Of a stretch of 64,000 nucleotides of DNA, positions 26,969-38,840 are shown in pieces; the stretch's first letter is position 1; every line of letters begins with the position of its first letter. The DNA is taken from the NCBI GenBank assembly GCA_964244885.1, contig CAXTKD010000003.1, positions 1-64,000 of the forward strand, read 5' to 3'. The notes beneath the pieces were generated by a model. The model did no database searches and was not told the origin of the DNA. It was given only the letters and a program-made list of their open reading frames with translations. The translations under genes and the position numbers were made by a program. This DNA is from CAXTKD01 sp964244885. GTDB lineage: Bacteria; Pseudomonadota; Alphaproteobacteria; Sphingomonadales; Sphingomonadaceae.

Positions 26969-27805
26969 GTGACGCGGCCAGCCTGGCTGCGCCCGTCGCC
27001 GATTCCGGGCTTCGGCCTGACCTTCGGCTTCACGATCCTGTACCTGAGCCTGATCGTCCTCATCCCGCTGTCGGCGGTGTTCGTGAAGAGCGCTTCCGGC
27101 GGCTGGTCGACCTTCGCGCAAGCGGCCTTCTCGGCGCGCGCGCTCGCCGCCTACCGCCTGAGCTTCGGGGCGTCGCTGGCGGCGGCCGTGATTAACGCGG
27201 TCTTCGGCCTGCTCGTCGCCTGGGTGCTGGTGCGCTATCGCTTCCCGGGCCGGCGGCTGATCAGCGCGGTCGTCGACCTGCCGTTCGCGCTGCCGACCGC
27301 GGTCGCCGGCATCGCGCTGACCGCGCTCTACGCCGCCAATGGCTGGATCGGCTCGATCCTCGAGCCGCTCGGGATCAAGGTCGCCTTCACGCCTCTGGGC
27401 GTCGTCGTCGCTCTGGTGTTCGTCGGCCTGCCGTTCGTCGTCCGCACGGTCGAGCCGGTGCTGGAGGATATCGGGCCGGAGATCGAGGAGGCGGCGGCGA
27501 CGCTCGGCGCCAGCCGATGGCAGACCTTCCGCCGCGTCCTCTTCCCCGCCATCGCCCCGGCGCTCACCACGGGCTTCGCGCTCGCTCTGGCGCGCGGCGT
27601 CGGCGAGTACGGCTCGGTGATCTTCATCGCGGGCAACATGCCGATGAAGTCGGAGATCGCGCCGCTGCTGATCATCACCCAGCTGGAGCAGTATAATTAC
27701 CCCGGCGCGGCGGCGATCGCGGTGGTGATGCTGGCGATCTCCTTCGCGCTGCTGCTCGTCATCAACCTCGCGCAGGCGTGGAGCCGCCGGCGGATGGCGT
27801 CGTGA
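26969..27805 (+). CDS. cysT: Sulfate ABC transporter permease CysT
   Basis: 278-aa inner-membrane permease with six predicted helices. FGLTFGFTILYLSLIVLIPL at the N-terminus is characteristic, and the EAA loop reads EEAAATLGASRWQTFRRVLFP. The GTG at 26969 gives the family's usual length (TRPAWLRPSPIPGF); a GTG at 26855 that overlaps the preceding stop would add 38 non-conserved residues and remains possible because of the GTGA overlap. Confidence 0.93.
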   Translation: MTRPAWLRPSPIPGFGLTFGFTILYLSLIVLIPLSAVFVKSASGGWSTFAQAAFSARALAAYRLSFGASLAAAVINAVFGLLVAWVLVRYRFPGRRLISAVVDLPFALPTAVAGIALTALYAANGWIGSILEPLGIKVAFTPLGVVVALVFVGLPFVVRTVEPVLEDIGPEIEEAAATLGASRWQTFRRVLFPAIAPALTTGFALALARGVGEYGSVIFIAGNMPMKSEIAPLLIITQLEQYNYPGAAAIAVVMLAISFALLLVINLAQAWSRRRMAS

Positions 27806-28638
27806 GGCCCGCCGCGACGCTTGAGCCGCCGTGGCTGCGCGCCGCGCTGATCGCGGTCGCGCTCGCCTTCCTCGCGATCTTCCTCGCGCTGCCGCTCGTC
27901 GCGGTGTTCGCGCAAGCGCTCGCCAAGGGGTGGGATGCCTATGCCGCCGCCGTCGTCGAGCCCGACGCCCTGTCGGCTATTCGCCTCACTTTGACCGTCG
28001 CGGCGATCGCGGTGCCGTTGAACCTCGTTTTCGGAGTCGCCGCCGCCTGGTCGATGACCAAGTTCGATTTTCCGGGCAAAAGCTTGCTCGGCACCTTGAT
28101 CGACCTGCCGTTCTCGGTGTCGCCCGTCGTCTCGGGCCTGATCTACATCCTGATCTTCGGCGCGCAGGGCTGGTTCGGCGAATGGCTGACCGACCACGAC
28201 ATCAAGGTCGTCTTCGCCATCCCCGGAATCGTCCTCGCCACCGTGTTCGTGACGCTACCTTTCGTCGCGCGCGAGCTCATCCCGTTGATGGCGGAGCAGG
28301 GACGGGACGACGAGGAGGCGGCGCTGTCGCTCGGCGCCTCGGGCTGGCGGACCTTCTGGAGCGTGACTCTCCCCAACATCCGCTGGGGGCTGCTCTACGG
28401 CGTCCTGCTGTGCAACGCCCGGGCGATGGGGGAGTTCGGCGCGGTGTCGGTCGTCTCCGGCCATATTCGCGGTGAAACCAACACCTTGCCGCTGCACGTT
28501 GAGATTCTGTACAACGAGTACAACTTCGTCGCCGCCTTCGCGGTCGCCTCGCTGCTGGCGCTGCTGGCGCTCGTCACCCTCGCCGCCAAATCGCTGCTCG
28601 AATGGCAGCTCCGCCGCCCCGAAGGACACGCCGCATGA
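27802..28638 (+). CDS. cysW: Sulfate ABC transporter permease CysW
   Basis: 278-aa permease pairing with CysT. Conserved segments include TKFDFPGKSLLGTLIDLPFSVSP, EEAALSLGASGWRTFWSVTLP (EAA loop) and MGEFGAVSVVSGHIRGETNT, all CysW hallmarks. GTG start overlaps the cysT stop (GTGA), and the stop overlaps the cysA start (ATGA), so the three are translationally coupled. Confidence 0.95.
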   Translation: MRPAATLEPPWLRAALIAVALAFLAIFLALPLVAVFAQALAKGWDAYAAAVVEPDALSAIRLTLTVAAIAVPLNLVFGVAAAWSMTKFDFPGKSLLGTLIDLPFSVSPVVSGLIYILIFGAQGWFGEWLTDHDIKVVFAIPGIVLATVFVTLPFVARELIPLMAEQGRDDEEAALSLGASGWRTFWSVTLPNIRWGLLYGVLLCNARAMGEFGAVSVVSGHIRGETNTLPLHVEILYNEYNFVAAFAVASLLALLALVTLAAKSLLEWQLRRPEGHAA

Positions 28639-29666
28639 CCGTCTCCGTCGCCGAGGTCTCGAAACGCTTCGGCCAGTTCCCGGCGCTCCACGGCGTCTCG
28701 CTCGACACCCGGCCGGGCGAGTTCCTGGCGCTGCTCGGCCCCTCAGGCTCGGGCAAGACGACCCTGCTACGCATCATCGCCGGGCTGGAGTTCCCCGACG
28801 CCGGCCGCGTCGCGTTCGAGGGCGTCGACGTTTCCGACCGGCCGACCCGCGACCGCTCGGTCGGCTTCGTCTTCCAGCATTACGCGCTGTTTCGCCACAT
28901 GACCGTCGCCGACAACATCGCCTTCGGCCTGACGGTGCGGAAGCGTCGCGAGCGCCCGAACCGCTCCGAGATCGACCGCCGCGTCTCGGAGCTCCTGGCG
29001 CTGGTCAAGCTGCCCGACCTCGGCAGCCGCTATCCGGCGCAACTCTCCGGCGGCCAGCGCCAGCGCGTCGCGCTCGCCCGCGCGCTCGCGGTCGAGCCAC
29101 GCCTGCTCCTCCTCGACGAGCCCTTCGGCGCGCTCGACGCCAAGGTGCGCAAGGAACTCCGCCGCTGGCTGCGCGACATCCACGACGAGACCGGCCTGAC
29201 CTCGATCTTCGTCACCCACGACCAGGAAGAAGCGCTGGAACTCGCCGACCGCGTCGTCGTGATGAACCACGGCCGCATCGAGCAGGTCGGCACGCCGGAG
29301 GAGGTCTACGACCACCCGGCCACCGCCTTCGTCTGCGACTTCCTCGGCGACGCCAACCGCTTCGAGGCGAACTTCGCCCCCGGCCAGGTCCAGATCGGCG
29401 CGGTGTCGGTCGCGGCCAACGACGCCCCGACCTCGGGCAGCGGAGTCGCCTTCATCCGCCCGCAGGATTTCGCGATCGAAGCGGCAGGGCAGGGCATGCC
29501 CGCGACGGTCCGCAAGCTCTTCCGCGCCGGGCGCGGCGTGACGCTGGAATGCGCGCTGCCCGACGGCCAGCTGGTCGAGGCGGTGACGCGCGAGCTTCCG
29601 GAGGGCGTGGCGGCAGGGTCGAGCATTGGGCTGGTCGCGCGACGGGTCAGGGCTTACGCGGCGTAG
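28635..29666 (+). CDS. cysA: Sulfate ABC transporter ATP-binding protein CysA
   Basis: 343 aa. Walker A LGPSGSGKTTLLRIIAG, Q-loop FQHYALF, signature LSGGQRQRVALARAL, Walker B LLLLDEPFGALD and switch His THDQEEALELAD are all present, followed by a C-terminal TOBE-type regulatory region from about residue 240. It powers import of sulfate through CysTW. The start at 28635 is fixed by the ATGA overlap with cysW. Confidence 0.96.
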   Translation: MTVSVAEVSKRFGQFPALHGVSLDTRPGEFLALLGPSGSGKTTLLRIIAGLEFPDAGRVAFEGVDVSDRPTRDRSVGFVFQHYALFRHMTVADNIAFGLTVRKRRERPNRSEIDRRVSELLALVKLPDLGSRYPAQLSGGQRQRVALARALAVEPRLLLLDEPFGALDAKVRKELRRWLRDIHDETGLTSIFVTHDQEEALELADRVVVMNHGRIEQVGTPEEVYDHPATAFVCDFLGDANRFEANFAPGQVQIGAVSVAANDAPTSGSGVAFIRPQDFAIEAAGQGMPATVRKLFRAGRGVTLECALPDGQLVEAVTRELPEGVAAGSSIGLVARRVRAYAA

Positions 29667-29680
29667 GTCCAAATAAAGGC

Positions 29681-29750
29681 CCGTCATCCCGGCGAAAGCC
29701 GGGACCCAGTCGGCCGATCTCCTGGGTCCCGGCTTTCGCCGGGATGACGG
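29681..29750. repeat. Perfect 29-bp inverted repeat, family R2
   Basis: Left arm 29681-29709 (begins CCGTCATCCCGGCGAAAGCC) is the exact reverse complement of right arm 29722-29750, with a 12-nt spacer; a TGTCTTTT tract follows. It lies between two convergent genes and may also terminate transcription. This CGTCATCCCGGC element is a known style of dispersed repeat in alphaproteobacteria. Confidence 0.88.
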
Positions 29751-29756
29751 TGTCTT

Positions 29757-30587
29757 TTAGCTCCGGTCCCCAACCCGCCCAATCAGCCGCTTCGCCTCCT
29801 CGACGTGCAGCGCCTCGATCATCCGCCCGCGCCACGTCGTGACACCTGCGCCGCCCGCCTCGAACGCTGCGATCAGCCCCCGCGCATCCTCGATCGCCGC
29901 TGCGCTCGGCCCATAGGCGCGATTCACCGTCTCGATATGGCTCGGATGAATGATCGTCCGCCCGTCGAAGCCGAGCGCCGCGCCCTGCGCGCTGGTCGCC
30001 GCCAGCGCGTCGAGATCGGCGATGTCGTTATGCACCCCGTCGAACGCGGTCTTGCCGTGCGCGCGGGCCGCCAGGACGATCGCCGACAGCGCATGGAGCA
30101 ACGGCACCCGCTCGCGCCCCGGGGTGGCATGTAGTTCCTTGGCGAGGTCGTTGACCCCGGCGATCAGCGCGCCGACCCCCTCGACCGCCGCGATGCCCGC
30201 CGCCGCCAGCACCCCCGCCGGGCTCTCGATCATCGCCCACACCGGCTTGCCGCCGCTCGCCGCGACCGCGGCTTCCGCCTCGGCGACCCTATCCACCTTC
30301 GGCACGACGATCGCATCGACCGGGGCGGCCGATAGGGCCGCGAAGTCCGCAGCGCCCCACCGGCTGGCGAACGGATTGACCCTCACCGCCACGATCCGCC
30401 GGCCGAATCCGTCACGCACCGCCGCGATCGCCGCATCGCGCGCCGCGTCCTTCACATCGGGCGCGACGGCGTCTTCCAGATCGAGCACCAGCGCGTCGCA
30501 GGGCAGGGAGCGCGCCTTCTCGATCGCGCGGGGGTTCGAGGCGGGGAGGAACAGCACCGATCGCGGGGGGCGGGTGTCGAAAGCCAT
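29757..30587 (-). CDS. HpcH/HpaI aldolase/citrate lyase family CoA-ester lyase
   Basis: 276-aa TIM-barrel enzyme. RSVLFLPASNPRAIEKARSL, DALVLDLEDAVAPDVKDAAR, VRVNPF, MIESPAGVLAA and GFDGRTIIHPSHIETVN are the CitE-like/malyl-CoA lyase motifs; the Glu of MIESP and Asp of LEDAV should bind Mg2+. Substrate may be malyl-, citramalyl- or methylmalyl-CoA. Divergent from the flavoprotein gene. Confidence 0.88.
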   Translation of the reverse strand: MAFDTRPPRSVLFLPASNPRAIEKARSLPCDALVLDLEDAVAPDVKDAARDAAIAAVRDGFGRRIVAVRVNPFASRWGAADFAALSAAPVDAIVVPKVDRVAEAEAAVAASGGKPVWAMIESPAGVLAAAGIAAVEGVGALIAGVNDLAKELHATPGRERVPLLHALSAIVLAARAHGKTAFDGVHNDIADLDALAATSAQGAALGFDGRTIIHPSHIETVNRAYGPSAAAIEDARGLIAAFEAGGAGVTTWRGRMIEALHVEEAKRLIGRVGDRS

Positions 30588-30653
30588 GGCCGCGCGTTAG
30601 GATCGGCCCAACGCCAAGTCAAACAGGCGCCAAGTCAAACCGGGGGAGCGGGT

Positions 30654-31994
30654 CTGGGTATCGAGAGCGTCGCGATCGTCGGAGGCGGGTTCAGCGGGTC
30701 TCTGCTGGCGATGAACCTGCTGCGTCACGACGGCCCCGGCACCACGCTGATCGAGCGCCGTCCGCCCTTCGGCAAGGGCGTCGCTTATTCGTCGCCGACC
30801 GCGACTCACCTCCTGAACGTCCGCGCCGCGAACATGAGCGCCTTTCCCGACGCGCCGCACGACTTCGCCGACTGGCTGGGCGGCCAAGCGCTGGGCGGCC
30901 CGGGCAGCTTCGCCTCGCGCCGCTGCTACGGCGATTATCTCTCTGAACTGCTTGGGCGAACGATCCGCGAGGACGTGAACGGCAGGCTGTCGCTGGTCGA
31001 TGACGGGGCGGTCTCCGCCACCGTTTCGGACAACGCTGTCACATTGACGCTCGCGTCCGGCGCCACCGTCACCGCAAGCGCGCTTGTCCTTGCCACCGGC
31101 AACCTGCCGCCGCATGCGCCCGCCGGCCTGGACGAGGCGGCGCTCGGCGATCGCTATGTCGCCGACCCGTGGTCGCTCGACCCGGCTTCGGTCGGCGAAG
31201 GCGACATCCTGCTGCTCGGCACCGGGCTGACGATGGTCGACGTCGCGCTGTCGCTTGACGACGCCGGCTTCAAGGGCCGCATCATCGCATTATCCAGACG
31301 CGGCCTGCTTCCCCGCGTCCACGCCCCCGCCACGCCCGGCGGCCTCCGCGAGCGCCCGCCGACCGCCATCCTCCCGCTCCTCCGCACCGTCCGAGAGCGC
31401 TCTCAAGCCGTCGACTGGCGCGCCGCCATCGACGAGCTCCGGCCCTTTACACAAGATCTCTGGCGCGCCGCGCAACCCACTGAGCAGGAACGGTTCCTGC
31501 GGCACCTCCGCCCCTGGTGGGACGTCCACCGCCACCGCCTTGCCCCTCAAGTCGCAGCGCGGATCGACGCCCTCCGCGCCTCTGGCAAGCTCACCATCGC
31601 GGCCGGCCGCGCCACCGCCTTCGATCCCGTCCGGCGCGTCTCTGTCGCCTACACGCCCCGAGGTGAAACCCGCACGACGACCGTCTCGGTCGTCTCGGTT
31701 GTCAACTGCACCGGCCCGCAAGGCGACCTCCGCCGCAGCCCCGAGCCGTTGCTCCAGAGCCTGCTAGCGGCGGGCCACGCCCGCCCGGATGCCTGCCGGC
31801 TCGGCCTCGACGTCGATGCGGACTGCCATCTGATCGGCACCGACGGCGCGGCGCGGCCCCAGCTGTTCGCGGTCGGCCCGATGACTCGCGGCGCCTTCTG
31901 GGAAATCACCGCCGTTCCCGATATCCGCCGCCAGACCTGGGCGCTCGCCCGCCGCCTGTCGAACGCCCACTGGGTGGAAGGCGAAGGGCTCTAG
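30654..31994 (+). CDS. FAD/NAD(P)-binding protein with probable CTG start
   Basis: About 446 aa. The first ATG is at 30711, but the dinucleotide-binding motif VAIVGGGFSGSLLAMNLLR begins upstream of it in the same frame, and the only plausible initiator is CTG 30654 with GGGGGAG about 6 nt before it. The rest reads ERRPPFGKGVAYSS, HLLNVRAANMSAFPDAP, LVLATGNLPP, LLLGTGLTMVDVALSL and LSRRGLLPRVHAP, as in FAD-NAD(P)-binding proteins annotated as uncharacterised oxidoreductases or HydN-like. Reaction unknown. Confidence 0.85.
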   Translation: MGIESVAIVGGGFSGSLLAMNLLRHDGPGTTLIERRPPFGKGVAYSSPTATHLLNVRAANMSAFPDAPHDFADWLGGQALGGPGSFASRRCYGDYLSELLGRTIREDVNGRLSLVDDGAVSATVSDNAVTLTLASGATVTASALVLATGNLPPHAPAGLDEAALGDRYVADPWSLDPASVGEGDILLLGTGLTMVDVALSLDDAGFKGRIIALSRRGLLPRVHAPATPGGLRERPPTAILPLLRTVRERSQAVDWRAAIDELRPFTQDLWRAAQPTEQERFLRHLRPWWDVHRHRLAPQVAARIDALRASGKLTIAAGRATAFDPVRRVSVAYTPRGETRTTTVSVVSVVNCTGPQGDLRRSPEPLLQSLLAAGHARPDACRLGLDVDADCHLIGTDGAARPQLFAVGPMTRGAFWEITAVPDIRRQTWALARRLSNAHWVEGEGL

Positions 31995-32034
31995 CCCTAC
32001 ATGAGGCGAAACCACCGTGCCGGAGCCTTCGCCC

Positions 32035-33219
32035 ATGTCCGCCGATCCCGTCGTCATCGCTTCCTACGCTCGCACCCCGATGGGCGGCTTCCAGGGCGCC
32101 CTCGCCGGGGCCTCGGCGACCCAGCTCGGCGCGGCGGCGGTCAAGGCGGCGGTCGAGCGCGCGGGCATAAGCCCCGAGGACGTCGAGCAGATCTTCATGG
32201 GTTGCGTGCTCCCGGCCGGCCTCGGCCAGGCGCCGGCGCGGCAGGCGGCGATTGGCGCGGGGCTTGGGCTTCATGTCGAGGCGACGACAGTCAACAAGAT
32301 GTGCGGCAGCGGCATGCAGGCGGCGATCATGGCGCATGACGCGCTCGCCGCCGGCTCGGCCGACGTCATCGTCGCGGGCGGCATGGAGAGCATGTCGAAC
32401 GCGCCCTACCTGCTCGCCAAGCACCGGAGCGGCGCGCGCATCGGCCACGATGTCGTGAAGGACTCGATGTACCTCGACGGCCTCGAGGACGCCTACACGC
32501 CGGGCAAGCTGATGGGCGCCTTCGCCGAGGACAGCGCGCGCGACTATCAGTTCACTCGCGAGGCGCAGGACGGCTACGCGCTGGAAAGCCTGTCGCGCGC
32601 CCGCGATGCGATTTCCTCAGGCGCGTTCGATCGCGAGGTCGTCGCGGTCGAGGTCGCGACGCGCAAAGGCAGCGAGACCGTGTCGCAGGACGAGCAACCC
32701 GGCAAGGCGCTGCCCGACAAGATCCCGACGCTGAAGCCCGCCTTTTCGAAGGACGGCACGATCACCGCCGCCAACGCCTCTTCTATCTCGGACGGCGCCG
32801 CCGCTTTGGTGATGACCCGCGCCTCGGTCGCCGAAAGGCTCGGCATGACGCCCGTCGCCCGCGTCGTCGCGCATGCCGCGCATGCGCACGAGCCTGGCCT
32901 GTTTACCACTGCGCCCGTCCCGGCGATGCGCAAGGTGCTGGCGAAGGCGGGCTGGCAGGTCGAGGACGTCGACCTGTTCGAGATCAACGAGGCCTTTGCC
33001 GTCGTCGCGATGATCGCGATGCACGAGCTCGGCATCCCGCGCGACAAGATCAACGTCAACGGCGGCGCGACCGCGCTCGGCCACCCGATCGGGGCGAGCG
33101 GCGCGCGCATCCTGACGACTCTGATCGCAGCACTCCAGAACCGCGGCCTGAAGCGCGGCGTCGCGAGCCTGTGCATCGGCGGCGGCGAGGCCACCGCGAT
33201 GGCGGTGGAGTTGCTCTAA
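32035..33219 (+). CDS. Acetyl-CoA C-acetyltransferase (thiolase)
   Basis: 394 aa. Catalytic Cys in TVNKMCGSGMQAAI, the GGMESMSNAPYLL loop, INEAFAVVAMIAM, NVNGGATALGHPIGASGARI (His) and SLCIGGGEATAMAVE (second Cys) are all present: a complete degradative/biosynthetic thiolase active site. It condenses two acetyl-CoA or cleaves acetoacetyl-CoA. Start at 32035 is preferred over GTG 32017 because a GGAG is better placed. Confidence 0.94.
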   Translation: MSADPVVIASYARTPMGGFQGALAGASATQLGAAAVKAAVERAGISPEDVEQIFMGCVLPAGLGQAPARQAAIGAGLGLHVEATTVNKMCGSGMQAAIMAHDALAAGSADVIVAGGMESMSNAPYLLAKHRSGARIGHDVVKDSMYLDGLEDAYTPGKLMGAFAEDSARDYQFTREAQDGYALESLSRARDAISSGAFDREVVAVEVATRKGSETVSQDEQPGKALPDKIPTLKPAFSKDGTITAANASSISDGAAALVMTRASVAERLGMTPVARVVAHAAHAHEPGLFTTAPVPAMRKVLAKAGWQVEDVDLFEINEAFAVVAMIAMHELGIPRDKINVNGGATALGHPIGASGARILTTLIAALQNRGLKRGVASLCIGGGEATAMAVELL

Positions 33220-33232
33220 GCGCTCAACGTTT

Positions 33233-33312
33233 CCGTTCGTCCTGAGCTTGTCGAAGGACGTAGCCGCTCCCTCGTCAGAGCCCTCTTGGTTCGACGGGCT
33301 CACCACGAACGG
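33233..33312. repeat. Intergenic inverted repeat, family R1 copy 4
   Basis: Begins CCGTTCGTCCTGAGCTTGTC and ends GGGCTCACCACGAACGG; imperfect arms with a 20-30 nt middle. It lies between the thiolase and imuA. The rest of the 224-bp gap holds the LexA site. Confidence 0.85.
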
Positions 33313-33400
33313 AGTCAGAAGCGGTTCGTCGTCCCATGAGGCGTGCCAGTCGGCTGAGAAGAGCTCGCGCCTGTTCCCGTTGACTCCAAGCCAAAGAAAA

Positions 33401-33415
33401 GAACAAAGATAGAAC
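33401..33415 (+). promoter_or_regulatory. LexA (SOS) box upstream of imuA
   Basis: GAAC-AAAGATA-GAAC matches exactly the alphaproteobacterial LexA consensus GAAC-N7-GAAC (equivalently GTTC-N7-GTTC), 28 bp before the imuA start. The imuA-imuB-dnaE2 cassette is a known LexA target in Caulobacter and relatives. Confidence 0.88.
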
Positions 33416-33443
33416 AATTCGTCTTGCCGGATGTTCGAGTCGT

Positions 33444-34199
33444 ATGAGGAGTGAAGGCCGCCAGCAGCGCATCGACGCGCTCCGCGCCGAGATCGGCTCG
33501 ATCGAGCGCGGTAGCGCCGTGGCCCATCCCGTACTGCCCTTCGGCGTGCCGGCGATCGACGCGCACCTGCCGGGCGAGGGGTTGGCGACCGGGGCGCTGC
33601 ATGAGGCGGCGCCAGGGGTCGATGGCCTGTCCCACGATGCCGCCGCCACGTTGTTCGTCGCCGCCGCGTTGGCGCGCCTTCCCGGCACGGTGTTCTGGTG
33701 CCTGCGTCGCCGCGACCTGTTCGCGCCGGGCCTTGCCGCCGCCGGCCTCCACCCCGATCGGCTGATCTATGTCGAGGCGAGCAGCGACACCGAAGTGCTT
33801 GCCGTGATGGAAGAATGCCTGCGCTATTCCGGGCTCGGCGGGGTCGTCGGCGAGGTCGCCAGGCTCAGCATGGTCGCTTCTCGCCGGCTGCAGCTGGCGG
33901 CCGAGACGTCGGGCGTCATCGCCTTTGCGCTGCATCGCGCCCCGCTCGGCGAGGAGCCGACCGCGGCGCTCACCCGCTGGCAGGTCGCCTGCCTGCCGAC
34001 GCCGCCGCTTCCCGTGCCCGGCCTCGGCCCCAGCCGCTGGCGGCTGTCGCTGGTGCGGGCACGGGGTGCGTCTCCCAGGGACTGGATCGTGGAGGGGCCC
34101 GATGCGCAGGGTCATCTCGCTCTGGCTTCCGACCTTCCCGACCGATCGGCTGCGCCGGCGGACGGGGCAGGGCGGGCGTCAGAGCGCGCCGCCGCCTGA
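33444..34199 (+). CDS. imuA: ImuA, RecA/SulA-like translesion accessory protein
   Basis: 251 aa, first gene of the SOS mutagenesis cassette. HPVLPFGVPAIDAHLPGEGL near the N-terminus is the usual ImuA opening, followed by a degenerate RecA-like core (VFWCLRRRDLFAPGLAAAGL, RLIYVEASSDTEVLAVMEE) without an intact Walker A. It associates with ImuB and DnaE2. It overlaps imuB by 98 bp. Confidence 0.92.
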   Translation: MRSEGRQQRIDALRAEIGSIERGSAVAHPVLPFGVPAIDAHLPGEGLATGALHEAAPGVDGLSHDAAATLFVAAALARLPGTVFWCLRRRDLFAPGLAAAGLHPDRLIYVEASSDTEVLAVMEECLRYSGLGGVVGEVARLSMVASRRLQLAAETSGVIAFALHRAPLGEEPTAALTRWQVACLPTPPLPVPGLGPSRWRLSLVRARGASPRDWIVEGPDAQGHLALASDLPDRSAAPADGAGRASERAAA

Positions 34200-35633
34200 G
34201 GACCCCCCGGCAGTCCCGCTGGTCACCGCCGCGATGGTCAAGGGCAAGCGCGAGATCATGGCGGTTGATGCCTCGGCGCGCGCGCTCGGCCTCAAGGTCG
34301 GCATGGGCGTGGCTCACGCCCGCGCGCTGCAGGCCGACCTGATCGTCGCCGACAGCGACCCCGAGGGCGACGCCGAGACCCTATCCCGCCTCGCCGCCTG
34401 GGCGATGCGCTACACGCCGCTCGTCGCGCCCAACCTGCCCGATGGCCTGTGGCTCGACATCGCGGGCTGCGCACACCTGTTCGGCGGCGAGGCGGCGCTG
34501 CTCGCCCGGCTGACCGCGCGAGTCGCCGCGATGGGATTCGCCGCCGTCGCCGCCGTCGCCGACACGCCGGGAGCGGCGCACGCCGTGGCGCGCTTCGGCG
34601 GCGGCGGCGTGGTGCCGGAAGGGGTTGTGGCCGAGACGCTCGAGGACCTGCCGATCACCGCGCTGCGGTTGCCTCCCGATCTTGCCCACGGCCTGCAAGG
34701 CCTTGGTTTCATGCGTATCCATCAGCTCGCCGCTACTCCGCGCGCGCCGCTCGCCCGGCGCTTCGGATCGCTGCCCTCGCTGCGTCTCGACCAGGCGCTT
34801 GGGCTTATCCCCGAGCCGATCCAGCCGATCGACCCGCCGCCGATGCCGCGCCGTTATCGCGTCCTCGCCGAGCCGATCGCCACGGCCCAGTCGCTGGCGC
34901 AGGTGACGCGTGACCTCGCCGCCGACCTATGCGGCGTGCTGGAGGCGGCCAGCCAGGGCGCCCGCCGTATCGACCTGATCTTCCACCGCATCGACGGCGC
35001 GCGCCTCGCCATCCGCATCGGCACCGCCCGCCCGTCGCGCGACGCCGCCCACTTGGCGCGCCTGCTCACCGAGCGCCTCGACACCGTCGAGCCGGGGCTT
35101 GGCATCGAAGCGATGGAAATCGCGGCGCCGCAGGTCCAGCCGCTCGCCGCCGTGCAGGTCGCCGCGATGGAGGACGGGCCGAAGCCGCCCGACCTCGCGG
35201 GCCTGGTCGACCGCCTCGTCAACCGCCTCGGCGGCAAGCGGCTGTGGCGGATGCGGCCGGTCGAGAGCCATATCCCCGAGCGCTCGGCGGGCCGCGCCCC
35301 GCCGCTCGCGCCGCCGTGCCGCGCCGAATGGCCCGCCGACCTGCCGCGCCCGCCGCGGCTGATCTCGCATCCCGAGCCGATCGAGGCGATGGCGATGCTG
35401 CCCGACTATCCGCCCGCGGTCTTCCGCTGGCGTGGCCGCCGCTACCGCGTCAGCCACGGCGACGGGCCGGAGCGGATCCACGAGGAATGGTGGGCGGGGG
35501 ATAGACCCTATGGCGTCCGCGACTATTTCCAGGTCGAGGTCGAGGACGGCGGCCGTTTCTGGCTGTTCCGCGCCGGCGACGGCGAGGCGCCGGCGACCGG
35601 CGGCATGGGCTGGTTCCTGCACGGCGCCTTCGC

Positions 35634-35637
<4 letters not shown>
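34102..35637 (+). CDS. imuB: ImuB, catalytically inactive Y-family polymerase homologue
   Basis: 511 aa. It has the Y-family order but lacks the acidic triad: the first motif reads ISLWLPTFPTDRLRRR where active enzymes have DMDCFF, and the second reads LWLDIAGCAHLFGGE in place of SIDEAY. This matches ImuB, which bridges the beta clamp, ImuA and DnaE2 rather than synthesising DNA. A GGAGGGG lies 5 nt before the ATG at 34102. Its stop overlaps the dnaE2 start by ATGA. Confidence 0.93.

Positions 35638-38836
<3,199 letters not shown>

Positions 38837-38840
<4 letters not shown>

Noticed and set aside
13446..33312. CRISPR-like array from repeated sequences
   Set aside because: Copies are kilobases apart, inverted within themselves and without spacers or cas genes.
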